This document shows positions 48,819 to 58,563 of a stretch of DNA of 64,000 bases, piece after piece (the first letter of the stretch is position 1; every line of letters starts with the position of its first letter). The position numbers and the translations under genes were made by a program. Where the stretch lies: the NCBI RefSeq assembly GCF_018739865.1, contig NZ_JADOER010000011.1, positions 1-64,000 on the forward strand, written 5' to 3'. Below the pieces are notes generated by a model. The model was not told the origin of the DNA and searched no databases. It worked only from the letters and a program-made list of their open reading frames with translations. This stretch comes from Leptothoe kymatousa TAU-MAC 1615. GTDB taxonomy: Bacteria; Cyanobacteriota; Cyanobacteriia; Phormidesmidales; Phormidesmidaceae.

Positions 48819-50567
48819 TTATTGCAGTACTTCTTTCAGCTTGTGCTGATTCCAGAGTTTTTGATAGAGACCTGGTCTGGTGACAAGACTATCGTGGGTG
48901 CCTGTTTGGACGATCTTTCCTTTCTCCATCACCATGATGCGATCGCAATTAGCAGCAGCTGACATTTGGTGGGTAATAAAAATCACCGTCTTCCGCTGGG
49001 TTCCCTGGGACAAATTATCCAAAATTTGAGTCGCCGTTTGATTATCCACACTCGAAAGCGCATCATCTAGAACCAAAATTGGCGCATCAATCAACAACGC
49101 CCGTCCAAGGGCCGTCCGCTGTCGTTGCCCCCCAGATAGCGTGATGCCACGTTCACCCACCAAGGTTTCATACTGACTCGGAAAATTAAGAATCTCCCCT
49201 TGGATTTGCGCTAGCTTTGCTGCCCCCTCAATTTCGGGCATTTCTGCCAGGGGCATACCGTAGCGCAAATTATTTTTGATTTTGGTACTAAACAAGAAAC
49301 TATCCTGCGGGACAAATGCGATCGCCCGCCGCAAATCCTCCAGGGTCACCTGGGTCACATCGTGGCCATCAATATATAGCTGCCCCGCAGAAATCTCCAA
49401 AATTCGAGGCAGTGCCTTAGCTAAAGTAGATTTCCCCGAACCAATCGGCCCCACTAGCGCCACCGTTTCCCCCGGCTCTAGCGTAAAGGCAATATTCTCA
49501 ATGGCAGGCGTCGATGTACCAGGGTATTGATACGTTAACCCCTTAGCTTGCAACCGACCGGCCACATGGTCTATGGGCAATGTAATGGCACCACTGACAT
49601 TGGCCACTTTCGGCTGGGCCGTAAAAATGGCCTCAATGCGGTCCACACTGACCTCACCCCGCTGGTAGGCCGTAATCGTAAACCCAAGCAATGCAGTGGG
49701 GAAAACCAAGTTATTGACATACAGCAATAACGTAACGAAGTCGCCCACGGCTAACGTACCAGCGGCAATGCTGCGAGCCCCCACAGCCAAAATAATCGCC
49801 AAACTGAGACTGGCCAAACCACCCAAGAGAGGAAATAAGGTGTTGCGGGTGCGGGCCAGGGCCAAATTAGCATCTAACAACGCATGGTTTCGCTGGGCAA
49901 AGGCTTGCTGCTCATTGGACTCTTGGGCATAGATTTTGATCAGCCCAATGCCGCTCATATCCTCTTGAATCAGCGTACTCAAATCCGATAGGGACTGTTG
50001 CACATCTAGCTGCTGCTGCCGTAGACGATTGCTAAAGGACCCCACCAAGAACATCATGACTGGATAGATGACTAACGCCACCAGCGTCAGTCGCACACTG
50101 ATCCGCAACATGGCTGGCACCGTAAAGGTATAGGCAAATAACGTATTCGCCAGACTCAGTACGGCAAATCCAAGCAAGCGACGAATATTATCCACATCGC
50201 TGGTGGCTCGGTTGATCAGATCGCCAATGGTGTTCTCTGCAAAATATGCAGATTCCAGAGACAACAGATGCTCAAAAATACGCTGCTTAAGATCGAACTC
50301 AACCTTACGCCCCACCCCAAAAAGCATTACTCGCGACGCCATCCGAATGGCCCACATAACCGTTGCTAGGGCCAAAATCAGCACCACATAGCGCAGAATA
50401 GTGCCCTGGCTAAAGGCAATTTTCAGACGTTCAACGGCATCCCCAATAATTAGGGGAATCCAAACACTGAGAATATTGACCAGCAAAAGAGCCCCAACCC
50501 CCAGCATGAGCTGCTGGCGATGGGGCCGAAGATAACCTTGTAGATACTGCAGCCTCGACTGTGCCAT
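48819..50567 (-). CDS. ABC exporter half-transporter with a degenerate Walker B
   Basis: The 582-aa protein has six transmembrane helices (about 15-300) fused to one ATPase domain. Walker A is GPIGSGKST, signature LSGGQRQR, and the Walker B end is LVLDDALSSVD, where Asp replaces the catalytic Glu. This is typical of the degenerate half of heterodimeric exporters (BmrC/YheI, TmrA-like). A normal partner half should exist elsewhere; it is not in this window. Exported substrate unknown. It is convergent with pilC. Confidence 0.88.
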   Translation of the reverse strand: MAQSRLQYLQGYLRPHRQQLMLGVGALLLVNILSVWIPLIIGDAVERLKIAFSQGTILRYVVLILALATVMWAIRMASRVMLFGVGRKVEFDLKQRIFEHLLSLESAYFAENTIGDLINRATSDVDNIRRLLGFAVLSLANTLFAYTFTVPAMLRISVRLTLVALVIYPVMMFLVGSFSNRLRQQQLDVQQSLSDLSTLIQEDMSGIGLIKIYAQESNEQQAFAQRNHALLDANLALARTRNTLFPLLGGLASLSLAIILAVGARSIAAGTLAVGDFVTLLLYVNNLVFPTALLGFTITAYQRGEVSVDRIEAIFTAQPKVANVSGAITLPIDHVAGRLQAKGLTYQYPGTSTPAIENIAFTLEPGETVALVGPIGSGKSTLAKALPRILEISAGQLYIDGHDVTQVTLEDLRRAIAFVPQDSFLFSTKIKNNLRYGMPLAEMPEIEGAAKLAQIQGEILNFPSQYETLVGERGITLSGGQRQRTALGRALLIDAPILVLDDALSSVDNQTATQILDNLSQGTQRKTVIFITHQMSAAANCDRIMVMEKGKIVQTGTHDSLVTRPGLYQKLWNQHKLKEVLQ

Positions 50568-50657
50568 AGAAATACTCGAAACGTGATTGCAGCCTGCGCC
50601 GCTTCACTATCCTAGTACTCCAGAGGAAGAGTTAACTGGGGAACCCCAGAGAACAGA

Positions 50658-51752
50658 TTAGACCTCAATATTTGGATTCCAACCAAAGTCGAACCCAGGT
50701 AGCCAGCCTCTCAAAAAGTAATAGGTAGATGTCAGGACTTCATCCCAATAGCGGGAAGTGAGCTGTAGAGCATCCACACTGGGAATAATGTCAGGCAATC
50801 TTGAAAAGGTATCGCCACCGGACCAGGTATTCACCGAATAAAAGTCGGTGGGCTTAGCAATGACCTGCATCCCCATTTCCTCAAATGTGAGAGCTGAGCG
50901 GGTCATGGTCATCGCGGGTGCCACCAACAGAATACGTGCATCGGTGGGCTCGTCGCGATTGCTCAGGGCGGGTAAGACCTGGCGATCTTGTAAAAAACCA
51001 TCCACTTGACGCGCCGTACTGTGAACATTTAGCCCGGTTGATTCAAAGGCAATAGCCCGCTCAGGTACACCATTGTTGAGCAAAACAGTGCGCATATTGC
51101 GACGCTTGGCTTCGCTCGCTTCGCTCTCACCACCGGGATCTGCGGTCACGATGACAAAGGGGTCTGCCCCAGCTTGACGAGCATCACCATATAGCTGAGA
51201 GGCATAGATTAACCGAGGCACTAAATTTGAGTTGTAGGCTTGGTCAGTGGAGCTTTGAAACGCAACAGATTCTTTTGCATCCCCCGCATCACTGCCTAGG
51301 ACCACAATAGCGCCCGCGCGATTTAGCTGCCCACCAATGACGCTGGCTGGACAAACTTCAGCACATTGCTCAGCCCGAGCCGTAAATGCTCTTTGCACCT
51401 CCAGCTCTGAGCGACTGACGATGTAGCGGCTAAAAATTGGCAAGCTTGTCACTAGCAAAATGGCTAAAGCTGCAACGACCTGCCTCCCCTTAACTTTTTC
51501 TATGCCATCACTGATGGATGAGCCCAGCAGTAACACCGTCGCCCCCAAAGGCGTTAACGGCATAGAAATCAATCGCCAAATGGTGCCAATCGTTTCATCG
51601 TTAGGATCGGCAAATGAAGCAATAATCAGGGTTAGGACGACTACGCCGCCAAACCAAGTGAGGTACTTTTGCGGGATAATTTTGGTCAGGATATACCAAA
51701 TTAGTAGCCCAAGGGTGGCCCAAAGTAAAACACGGGTGAGCAGGACAAGCAT
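50658..51752 (-). CDS. DUF218 (YdcF/ElyC-like) membrane protein
   Basis: The 364-aa protein has four N-terminal hydrophobic helices (about 5-22, 33-48, 62-80, 92-108), then a DUF218 domain (about 145-330: AIVVLGSD, FVIVTADPGGESEASEAKRM-like, EST-containing FESTGLNVHSTARQVDGFL). ElyC is linked to envelope integrity in E. coli. The exact reaction is unknown. The central segment includes a short insertion with two Cys. It is a single gene. Confidence 0.85.
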   Translation of the reverse strand: MLVLLTRVLLWATLGLLIWYILTKIIPQKYLTWFGGVVVLTLIIASFADPNDETIGTIWRLISMPLTPLGATVLLLGSSISDGIEKVKGRQVVAALAILLVTSLPIFSRYIVSRSELEVQRAFTARAEQCAEVCPASVIGGQLNRAGAIVVLGSDAGDAKESVAFQSSTDQAYNSNLVPRLIYASQLYGDARQAGADPFVIVTADPGGESEASEAKRRNMRTVLLNNGVPERAIAFESTGLNVHSTARQVDGFLQDRQVLPALSNRDEPTDARILLVAPAMTMTRSALTFEEMGMQVIAKPTDFYSVNTWSGGDTFSRLPDIIPSVDALQLTSRYWDEVLTSTYYFLRGWLPGFDFGWNPNIEV

Positions 51753-51953
51753 AGTGACCTTTTAAAGAACAGGCGCGGAATTGTTCAAAAGTTAAGCACA
51801 TTCGCTTCGTTTCGGCTACTGGGTCAAGCCCTAAAGCCGGAACCAATATACCTGGATCTGTACGTAGATGGACTCAAAACTGTTAAAAACATTTGACAAT
51901 ATTTATCGCTAGCGCCAGCAACAGCCCGCCCACCCTACTAAAACAAAATAAAA

Positions 51954-51975
51954 CGGGAGCCCTGGCAGGCTCCCG
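51954..51975 (-). terminator. Rho-independent terminator of the DUF1517 gene
   Basis: CGGGAGCC pairs with GGCTCCCG around six bases, and on the minus strand a T-rich run (TTTTATTTTG) follows. Confidence 0.85.
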
Positions 51976-52021
51976 CAATGCGTTGGATGGAAACTGATAA
52001 ATAATGTTTCAGGGAAGAAAA

Positions 52022-52981
52022 TTACACCAGCTTGAGATTGGGATATTGGGCAATGACTTCGTCGTTGGTGAGGGTTTGTCCACTTGCCTGGGGGGTCCAC
52101 AATACCTCCACCGCCATTAAGGAATCGCTGGAAATTGCTCCGATTTGATTCAGGGCATCCCGTACCGTTTGCTCTGACTGCACGTCGGGCAACGCGAACT
52201 TACCTTGGGTGGCCACAATTAGTGTCGCAATGATGTACTCACCAGGATCCTCGTTACCATTACCATCCGCTAGGGCCGCAGCGTTATTACCCGATACCTG
52301 ATTGTTCACATTGGAAATGGCTTCATGGCTAAATTTACTGCGTTCCATCAGGGCTAGACGGTTAAATTCAGCTTCTGCGGACATGAGCTTAGTCGCGACG
52401 GTATCTGTATCAGCGTAGGCCCAATATTCGGGGTGTCGCAGCAACGATAGGGTGCTTTCTTGCAACACCTTGGTTAACCCTGCCGAGGAGCTGGTATCGG
52501 CCGACATTGCTAAACGATTGAGATCGTCTTGTAAATGGCGTGCCTTGGCCAGCAAACCCACTTGCAAACGGGCGACGGAGACCTTGGGATTAGCGCTGTA
52601 AACTTCTCCCATGTCGCCATCCCCCAAACCGCTGGCCCGAAAGCTGCGAACTAGGAAGGATGCGATCGCAAAGAAGACCAGCAAACTAAACAGACCGCCA
52701 CCGCCAAAACCAAACAGCGGCATCATGAAGGGAAAGCCAAAGCCAAAACCGCCACCAGGGTAGTACCCCCTAGACGGTCCCCGATAGGAGCGAGGCGCAG
52801 AATAGGTGCGGCCATAGGAAGGTCTAGGAGCCCTAAAACTACCACCGCCAATACGTCCACCAGCCCGTGCGGCCCAAGCACCATCAGCTTGAGAAAACAC
52901 TAAAACCAATGCTAGAGCACACACCAAAAAAGGTTTGATAAGGGGACGTAGCCAAGACTTTACTCGGAATAATCGACTCAT
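52022..52981 (-). CDS. DUF1517 membrane protein
   Basis: The 319-aa protein (Met at 52981; an earlier in-frame Met 20 codons up is less like the family) has a signal-like helix (about 16-32) ending in AWAARAGG. A disordered Gly/Arg/Ser/Tyr-rich stretch (about 38-78) is followed by a Gly/Phe-rich membrane helix and the conserved DUF1517 domain (from about 125). The family is found in cyanobacteria and chloroplasts; function unknown. Confidence 0.85.
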   Translation of the reverse strand: MSRLFRVKSWLRPLIKPFLVCALALVLVFSQADGAWAARAGGRIGGGSFRAPRPSYGRTYSAPRSYRGPSRGYYPGGGFGFGFPFMMPLFGFGGGGLFSLLVFFAIASFLVRSFRASGLGDGDMGEVYSANPKVSVARLQVGLLAKARHLQDDLNRLAMSADTSSSAGLTKVLQESTLSLLRHPEYWAYADTDTVATKLMSAEAEFNRLALMERSKFSHEAISNVNNQVSGNNAAALADGNGNEDPGEYIIATLIVATQGKFALPDVQSEQTVRDALNQIGAISSDSLMAVEVLWTPQASGQTLTNDEVIAQYPNLKLV

Positions 52982-53244
52982 GATGCAAGTTGCCAAAACG
53001 CGAGGATTTGCCGTTGTTGATTGAGGGGATAAAGCGATCATCCGCGAACAATGCCATCGAGCAAAATTTCACAAAAAAACCGCCCCAAAGATCAGCAACG
53101 CCGAAATTTTCATGGCCCACCAAAGGTGTAACCATCTTTACTGTAACGCGTTTAGCTAGCTCAACCCGATAGCACCCAGAGGACGGATTACCGACCCTAA
53201 AGGATGCTGGCCCATGGCCCTAGCCAGCCAATAGCTACAACAGA

Positions 53245-53478
53245 TTAGCCCCCCCCCACAATGGTCACCACCTCTAGGCGATCGTCCGTCTGCATCACCG
53301 TCGTTTCCCAAAACTGACGATGTAAAATCTCACCGTTATATTCCACCGCCACCAGCCGCGGATCCATCTCCAACTGAATCAATAACTGTGGCAACGTCGT
53401 CCCTTCTGCACAGGCTTGACGCTCACCATTCACCTGCAACGTAATCGCATCTGAGCCAGGAGTTTGAGCATTGTTCAT
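53245..53478 (-). CDS. thiS: Thiamine biosynthesis sulfur carrier ThiS
   Basis: The 77-aa ubiquitin-like protein ends in the diagnostic Gly-Gly (VGGG) that is adenylated and thiocarboxylated to give sulfur for the thiazole ring. The Met at 53478 (MNNAQTPGSD) avoids overlap with thiE. It is 10 bp downstream of thiE on the same strand. Confidence 0.92.
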   Translation of the reverse strand: MNNAQTPGSDAITLQVNGERQACAEGTTLPQLLIQLEMDPRLVAVEYNGEILHRQFWETTVMQTDDRLEVVTIVGGG

Positions 53479-53488
53479 AGTTGGCCCC

Positions 53489-54526
53489 TTAACTAAAATA
53501 CTGATTAAACTCACGGGTCACCTGGGTGGGCTCATCGGCCTGCATAATGGCACGCACAATCGCCACCCCTGGGGCCCCCGCATCGCGCACAGCGGCAACA
53601 TTAGTCAGATCAATGCCCCCAATGGCAAACCAAGGCATCGGCGCCTGCTCCACCGCATAGCGCACATACCCATAGCCCGCTGCCGCTTTACCAGGCTTCG
53701 TAGGCGTAGCATACACAGGGCCCACACCAATGTAATCAGCACCCTCATCAATGGCTCGACGCATTTCTGCAGGATTCGTCGTGGAACGCCCCACAATGGG
53801 CATGGGACCTAAAATTCGTCGGGCGGCGTCCATCGGCATATCCTGCTGCCCCAAGTGCACACCGTCTGCGCCCACCGCCACGGCAATATCTACCCGATCA
53901 TTCACAATGAACAAACTATTGTACTGATGGCAGAGTTGTTTTAGCTGAGTCGCCAGCTTTAACCGAATTTCATCATCCGCCGATTTTTCACGGTACTGCA
54001 CAATATCCACCCCACCCTTGAGGGCAGATTCCACGATGGCCACCAGGCGCTCACTGGGGGATGTGACCAAATAGGTACGGGCTTTGGCCAACTGCTGACG
54101 AAGAGAATGGCCAAGCAGTTGACTCTCCAACGTATAGAGCTGGTAACGCATTTGCTTGGCACCACTCGCCATTTCCGCAGAATGCAGCTTGCCATATTCT
54201 TCTAAGACCCGCAAAGCTTCTTGTACCCGACAACAATTGACCTGCACCACCGTTTGCAACGAATCCCGTTGCTCTTCCTGGGGATGACTCAAGCCTGTCC
54301 CCGGATCGCCAGGCGTATCACGGCATTGGCGCATGGCATCACTATGCCACCCCCCTAAGGTTTGCCGAAAATGCTTGAGCATCTCAGTCAAGGTGCCATC
54401 ATTCAAACCAAATCGACACCATTCTTCTAGAATGCGCAATCCTTCACGAGCCCGATCTAAATTGGCATCCAAAATTCGATACAGAACTTGCTGAGATGAT
54501 TGTTCAGCAATGGGTCCAGAGTTCAT
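53489..54526 (-). CDS. thiE: Thiamine phosphate synthase with N-terminal extension
   Basis: The C-terminal part (about 148-345) is the ThiE TIM barrel joining HMP-PP and thiazole phosphate: QYREK, DGVHLGQQDMP, GRST and GVGPVYATPTK are present. The N-terminal about 135 residues (YRILDANLDRAREGLRILEE and following) form a helical domain found on cyanobacterial ThiE proteins, of unclear role. Together with thiS it makes a two-gene unit. No TPP riboswitch was seen upstream. Confidence 0.93.
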   Translation of the reverse strand: MNSGPIAEQSSQQVLYRILDANLDRAREGLRILEEWCRFGLNDGTLTEMLKHFRQTLGGWHSDAMRQCRDTPGDPGTGLSHPQEEQRDSLQTVVQVNCCRVQEALRVLEEYGKLHSAEMASGAKQMRYQLYTLESQLLGHSLRQQLAKARTYLVTSPSERLVAIVESALKGGVDIVQYREKSADDEIRLKLATQLKQLCHQYNSLFIVNDRVDIAVAVGADGVHLGQQDMPMDAARRILGPMPIVGRSTTNPAEMRRAIDEGADYIGVGPVYATPTKPGKAAAGYGYVRYAVEQAPMPWFAIGGIDLTNVAAVRDAGAPGVAIVRAIMQADEPTQVTREFNQYFS

Positions 54527-54869
54527 AAAAAAGCTTACGGCAGCACAACAGCGTCAAAGCTACCCCATGGTATCAGCTGTAAACTCAGCCTTAACTTGGT
54601 TACAACGGCATCAACCCAATTGCCAATTCTCGACATCACCATGGGACTTCTACACCGATCTGTTACAAAGGCTTGACAAATAACGGAGTCGCCACCACAA
54701 TTCCAAACACAATCTAGGTCAACTCACCTGGAATTCAGGCGACATCCTGCTCCACGCACCCACAGCAAATTTTGCAGCAACTGTAACTATCGATTTGGGA
54801 CGGTGGGCAGAGCGTCATCGTATTTAAATATGGAGAAGCCCCCATGTAGCCTCTCCAAAATCTCACCTT
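54527..54869. other. Divergent intergenic region
   Basis: It lies between thiE and the beta-helix gene. No frame, riboswitch or repeat was recognised. Confidence 0.4.
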
Positions 54870-56696
54870 GTGAATGTGACGATGGACGCAACAACCTACA
54901 TAAAATCAATTCATAGCAAACTCAATAGTGTTTCCCTTGGGGGGCTGGTGCTAGCGTTAGCCACCCTGCTGACTCCGTTAGCGGCCCCAGCTCAAACCAG
55001 GTCGCCCGAAACCCAGGTATTGACGAGAAGTCCACAACCGCAAAATTATTCTGTGCTCCACGTGGATGCGGCCAATGGGAACGATCAGCAAGGCACCGGG
55101 GAAACGTCTCAACCCTATAAAACCGTGACCCAAGCCCTAGAGGTAGCCCCCCCTGGCCGAAGTACGGTGATTCTGTTAGCCCCGGGTCACTATAGCCAAA
55201 CCTCGGGAGAAACGTTCCCACTACGGCTTAGAGCTGGCATTACTATCCAGGGAAGTGCAGGGGAAGCTCGCAACACAATGATTGTTGGCAGTGGCCCAGT
55301 GACCGCTGGTAGCAGCCACAGCGCTACGGTTGTAACCGCTGAACGCTCAGGTTTAGCCAACGTTGCTATTTCGAATCCTAAGGGAAATGGGGTATGGATT
55401 GAGGCCGGTTCACCAGTCCTACGCCGCATAGCGCTTGTTTCCAACGGAGTCACCGGAATTCACGTTAGCAATGGTGCTCCGATCATTGAAAACAGCTACT
55501 TTAATAGCAACCAAAATGGTTTATCAATTGAAGGCACCAGTCGCGCTGTAGTGCGCGGCAATTATTTTGAGGCCACGGGTCGAGCCATCACCATTACAAA
55601 CCCCGCCACCCCCACTATCAACAATAATCGGATTGCTCGTAACGATGTGGGCATTGCCCTAAAAAACAATGCTCGCCCGATTCTGGAGGCGAACATTCTC
55701 GATCAGAATCGGCGCAATGGTGTTGTCGAAGTAGATACCGTCGCGGTAGCCTCTGACCCAGCAGGTTCCACACCCACAGCGCCTGAACCAGCAGCCTCTA
55801 TACCCACAGCTAACATCGCACTGCCGGCCCAAGCCAGCGCACCTACACCGCTGGCCCATAATATAAGGGCACTGTCTGCACTATCGAATGCACCTACCCC
55901 CAGCCCCACTCCCGTAGAGACTACCGCCACTGCGGACGCAGGGGACGCCGACACAAGTGTGGCCGAGCCCCCTGAGGTAGACGCTGTGCCCTCACCAGAG
56001 CAGACGGCGTCTGATCCCGAGGTAGACGCTGTACCCTCGCCAGAGCAGACGACCCCTGACGAAATCCAGCTCTCTAAATTATTGAGCCCAGAAAGTCTCG
56101 AAGCTGAGGCAGAAGCAACGCCATCAGACACATTGGAAATCCTTGGGGCGCAACCCAGGGAGACAGAAGAGACTCCAGAGGAAACAGAGCCAGATGTTGC
56201 CGGTGAAGCTGATAGCCCGCCTTTAGCATCAGACGCTATCCCCATAGCGGTGATTCCGATTGAAAATGAGGCAGCGGCTTCTGCAACGTCGGTAGAGGAC
56301 AGCCCGAACGACACTAATATTTCTAAACTATTGGCCCGGTTAAATCGTCAGCCGTCTGCCCCAGTCAACAGTAGCCCGCGGCCAAACAATGTTCCTCGCG
56401 ATGGGCAGGCTGGGCGGCTACCTGTCCCGGCAGTGGCGATTCCCAGCAGTCTGGGCACGAACCAACTACCGCCACCGGGCACAGCATCCTTAGCCCAAGC
56501 GTTTCGCTATCGGATTCTGGTGGATATGGATGATGCGGACCATTTAAAGGACTTAGTCCCCGATGCGTTTCGTACCCAGGTTGGTAGACGTACGTTTATG
56601 CAAGCTGGGGCTTATGTCGATGAAGCAGAAGCACAAGAACGGCTGGAATGGCTTGAGGAACATGATATTGAAGCCCGCATTAATGTGAGGGATTAA
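54870..56696 (+). CDS. Secreted DUF1565 beta-helix protein with SPOR-like C-terminus
   Basis: The 608-aa protein starts with GTG (an ATG at 54882 is an alternative). A signal peptide (about 20-42, ending APAQT) is followed by a right-handed beta-helix of DUF1565 type (about 62-285: VDAANGNDQQGTGE, then ladder repeats). A disordered acidic Pro/Thr/Ala linker (about 290-520) contains a 15-residue tandem duplication (EVDAVPSPEQT). The last 70 residues (FRYRILVDMDD...AYVDEAEAQERLEWLEE) resemble a SPOR peptidoglycan-binding module. It is likely a cell-wall-associated or surface protein. The ligand is unknown. Confidence 0.78.
   Translation: MNVTMDATTYIKSIHSKLNSVSLGGLVLALATLLTPLAAPAQTRSPETQVLTRSPQPQNYSVLHVDAANGNDQQGTGETSQPYKTVTQALEVAPPGRSTVILLAPGHYSQTSGETFPLRLRAGITIQGSAGEARNTMIVGSGPVTAGSSHSATVVTAERSGLANVAISNPKGNGVWIEAGSPVLRRIALVSNGVTGIHVSNGAPIIENSYFNSNQNGLSIEGTSRAVVRGNYFEATGRAITITNPATPTINNNRIARNDVGIALKNNARPILEANILDQNRRNGVVEVDTVAVASDPAGSTPTAPEPAASIPTANIALPAQASAPTPLAHNIRALSALSNAPTPSPTPVETTATADAGDADTSVAEPPEVDAVPSPEQTASDPEVDAVPSPEQTTPDEIQLSKLLSPESLEAEAEATPSDTLEILGAQPRETEETPEETEPDVAGEADSPPLASDAIPIAVIPIENEAAASATSVEDSPNDTNISKLLARLNRQPSAPVNSSPRPNNVPRDGQAGRLPVPAVAIPSSLGTNQLPPPGTASLAQAFRYRILVDMDDADHLKDLVPDAFRTQVGRRTFMQAGAYVDEAEAQERLEWLEEHDIEARINVRD
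55974..56051 (+). repeat. 45-bp tandem repeat in the beta-helix gene linker
   Basis: A 33-bp core beginning GAGGTAGACGCTGT occurs at 55974-56006 and 56019-56051 with two substitutions, keeping the frame. A looser 36-bp pair lies upstream near 55757-55820. Confidence 0.8.
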
Positions 56697-56780
56697 GGGT
56701 GTAAAGGCTGCTGATAACAAATCTGTCCCTCGCAGTTTGCATATCTCTGAGTAGAGGGCGGCTAAACGATAGTCTGCGTC

Positions 56781-58553
56781 CTAAAAAATCATATCGAGGT
56801 CATACTCTTGCAAATTTAAGCAGTAAAGTTGGCCCTGGGTGTCTTTTTGCCAGGTCGCCACCAACAGGTCATGGGAATTTAGGGATGCGATCGCAGTAAT
56901 ACCAGCGGGCCCTTGAATCCCACCAATGGGATGAAAATCTCGATCGAGCAACAGAATTTTTCCAGCCTTATCCGCGAACAAATATCCCCAGGGCAGATCT
57001 AACATCAGCACAGGACAAATATCCAGATTCAAACGGGTCATGCGCAAAGGCTTTAGACCGAGTAAGATCACCGTTTCAGGTGCATGGCGATCCAGGGCCA
57101 GCCATTGGTGGCGCTGACGGGTGGAGGTAAACTGACAAAGGGTAATGCCGAGATCTAAGGTCGTAAGGTATAGACTGCGCCGATTCCAAAACTGTAGCTG
57201 GGTTCCGTTTTGGGGAGACTGGCTAACAATGGCAAAATGTCCCCCATCCACCGCAATCACCTGATGTACTGCCAAATCTGGCGGCAGGGGGCGACGAATG
57301 GGATGGTCCACCTGATTGGGCTTACGTAAATGGGTCAGGGTAAGCTGTTTCGTTTGATTCACCACCCCCACCGCCCACCGATGATTCTGATCCACGGCGA
57401 TCAAGGCCGGTTCGGACCATCGCATTAGGGGGGTTAATAATTTGGGATATAGACCACACCATAGGGCCCGGTGAGTCGCCACCATTACGCCTGTTTTAGT
57501 TGGATAAATCCCCTGAATAGGGCTATCTAAAACCTGCTGACATACATGGACACGACGGCTCTCTTCCAACGTGGCCAGCTGAGAACCATGGGACATCAGC
57601 CAAGGGTGAACCTTGTCGGCCGCCGGGGATAGCTCCGAGGGCAACGGCTGGATATGACCGAGGGGTTGAGGCCCGCTATGCACGGCGGCTTGACCATGGG
57701 ACGAATACGCTAATGACGAAAAGTGATAGCTAGGAGAACAAAACTCCGCACTCAAAGCCGGTGCCAGGTGTTCCAAATCGGCGAGCATTTCCACAGCCGT
57801 GGGATAACGGCGGGCGGGCAATTTCTCCAATGCTTTGCTAATTAAAGGTTGTAGTATCTCGATGGATGGATCTAGGTGGGGAACTTTTTGATGCAGGTGA
57901 GCAGACTGCAACACTGCGGGGGTTCCCCTAAACGGGCGTTGCCCCACCAGGAGTTCAAATAGGATCACCCCCACCGCATAGACATCGGCCGCTGGGGAAT
58001 ATTGTCGAAAAAAGCGTTCGGGGGCCATGTACGCAGGAGATCCCGTTTGCCCAGCCCCCCGGCGATAGGATTGTTCTTGAATCAGTTTGGCAATGCCAAA
58101 GTCAGAGATTTTGGCTCGCCAGCGCCCTTGATGGTAACCGAGCAAAATATTTTCGGGCTTAATATCACAGTGCACAATGCCCTGTTGATGGGCATGGGCA
58201 AGACCGCGCAGTATATCGAAACTGAGCTTGAGAATTTCCCCCAACTTGAGGGGACTGAGCATGTGCGATCGCAAAGTCCCCCCGGTACCATATTCCAGCA
58301 CCAGCCGGCGACCATCGCGACAATGCTCTACCGCATAGCAAGCAACAATATTAGGATGAGCCAGACTCAACAAACAACGCAGCTCTCGCAAAAAAGCATG
58401 GGTAGGCAAACTATGACGCTGCAGATATTTAAGCGCCACCAACTGGCCTGTCTTACGATGTACGCCACAGTAAACGCGTCCAAATTGACCATTGCCCACT
58501 AACCCCAGAAGTCGATAGCTGGACCGCTGCTGGTTACGTATCCCTATATTCAT
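56781..58553 (-). CDS. Ser/Thr protein kinase with C-terminal beta-rich domain (SpkG-like)
   Basis: The 590-aa protein starts at ATG 58553, eight bases after the V4R gene stop; open codons upstream overlap that gene and are not coding. The kinase domain (about 12-275) has GNGQFG (20-25), Lys42, HCDIKPEN (Asp130, Asn135), DFG (151-153) and APE. The HCD form replaces HRD. The C-terminal 300 residues contain regular beta-strand units like a propeller (VAVDGGHFAIVSQSP, LLVATWQKDTQGQLYCL). No membrane helix is seen. It ends the V4R/phycobilisome-fold cluster; the equivalent in Synechocystis, as I recall, is SpkG (slr0152). Confidence 0.85.
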   Translation of the reverse strand: MNIGIRNQQRSSYRLLGLVGNGQFGRVYCGVHRKTGQLVALKYLQRHSLPTHAFLRELRCLLSLAHPNIVACYAVEHCRDGRRLVLEYGTGGTLRSHMLSPLKLGEILKLSFDILRGLAHAHQQGIVHCDIKPENILLGYHQGRWRAKISDFGIAKLIQEQSYRRGAGQTGSPAYMAPERFFRQYSPAADVYAVGVILFELLVGQRPFRGTPAVLQSAHLHQKVPHLDPSIEILQPLISKALEKLPARRYPTAVEMLADLEHLAPALSAEFCSPSYHFSSLAYSSHGQAAVHSGPQPLGHIQPLPSELSPAADKVHPWLMSHGSQLATLEESRRVHVCQQVLDSPIQGIYPTKTGVMVATHRALWCGLYPKLLTPLMRWSEPALIAVDQNHRWAVGVVNQTKQLTLTHLRKPNQVDHPIRRPLPPDLAVHQVIAVDGGHFAIVSQSPQNGTQLQFWNRRSLYLTTLDLGITLCQFTSTRQRHQWLALDRHAPETVILLGLKPLRMTRLNLDICPVLMLDLPWGYLFADKAGKILLLDRDFHPIGGIQGPAGITAIASLNSHDLLVATWQKDTQGQLYCLNLQEYDLDMIF

Positions 58554-58563
58554 GCGACCATGG

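Noticed and set aside
54527-54869. TPP riboswitch upstream of thiE
   Set aside because: The conserved CUGAGA and ACCUGAUC-type blocks were not seen.
55703-56314. Open 203-codon minus-strand frame
   Set aside because: It mirrors the repetitive Pro/Thr/Ala linker of the beta-helix gene; Ser/Val/Gly-rich shadow.
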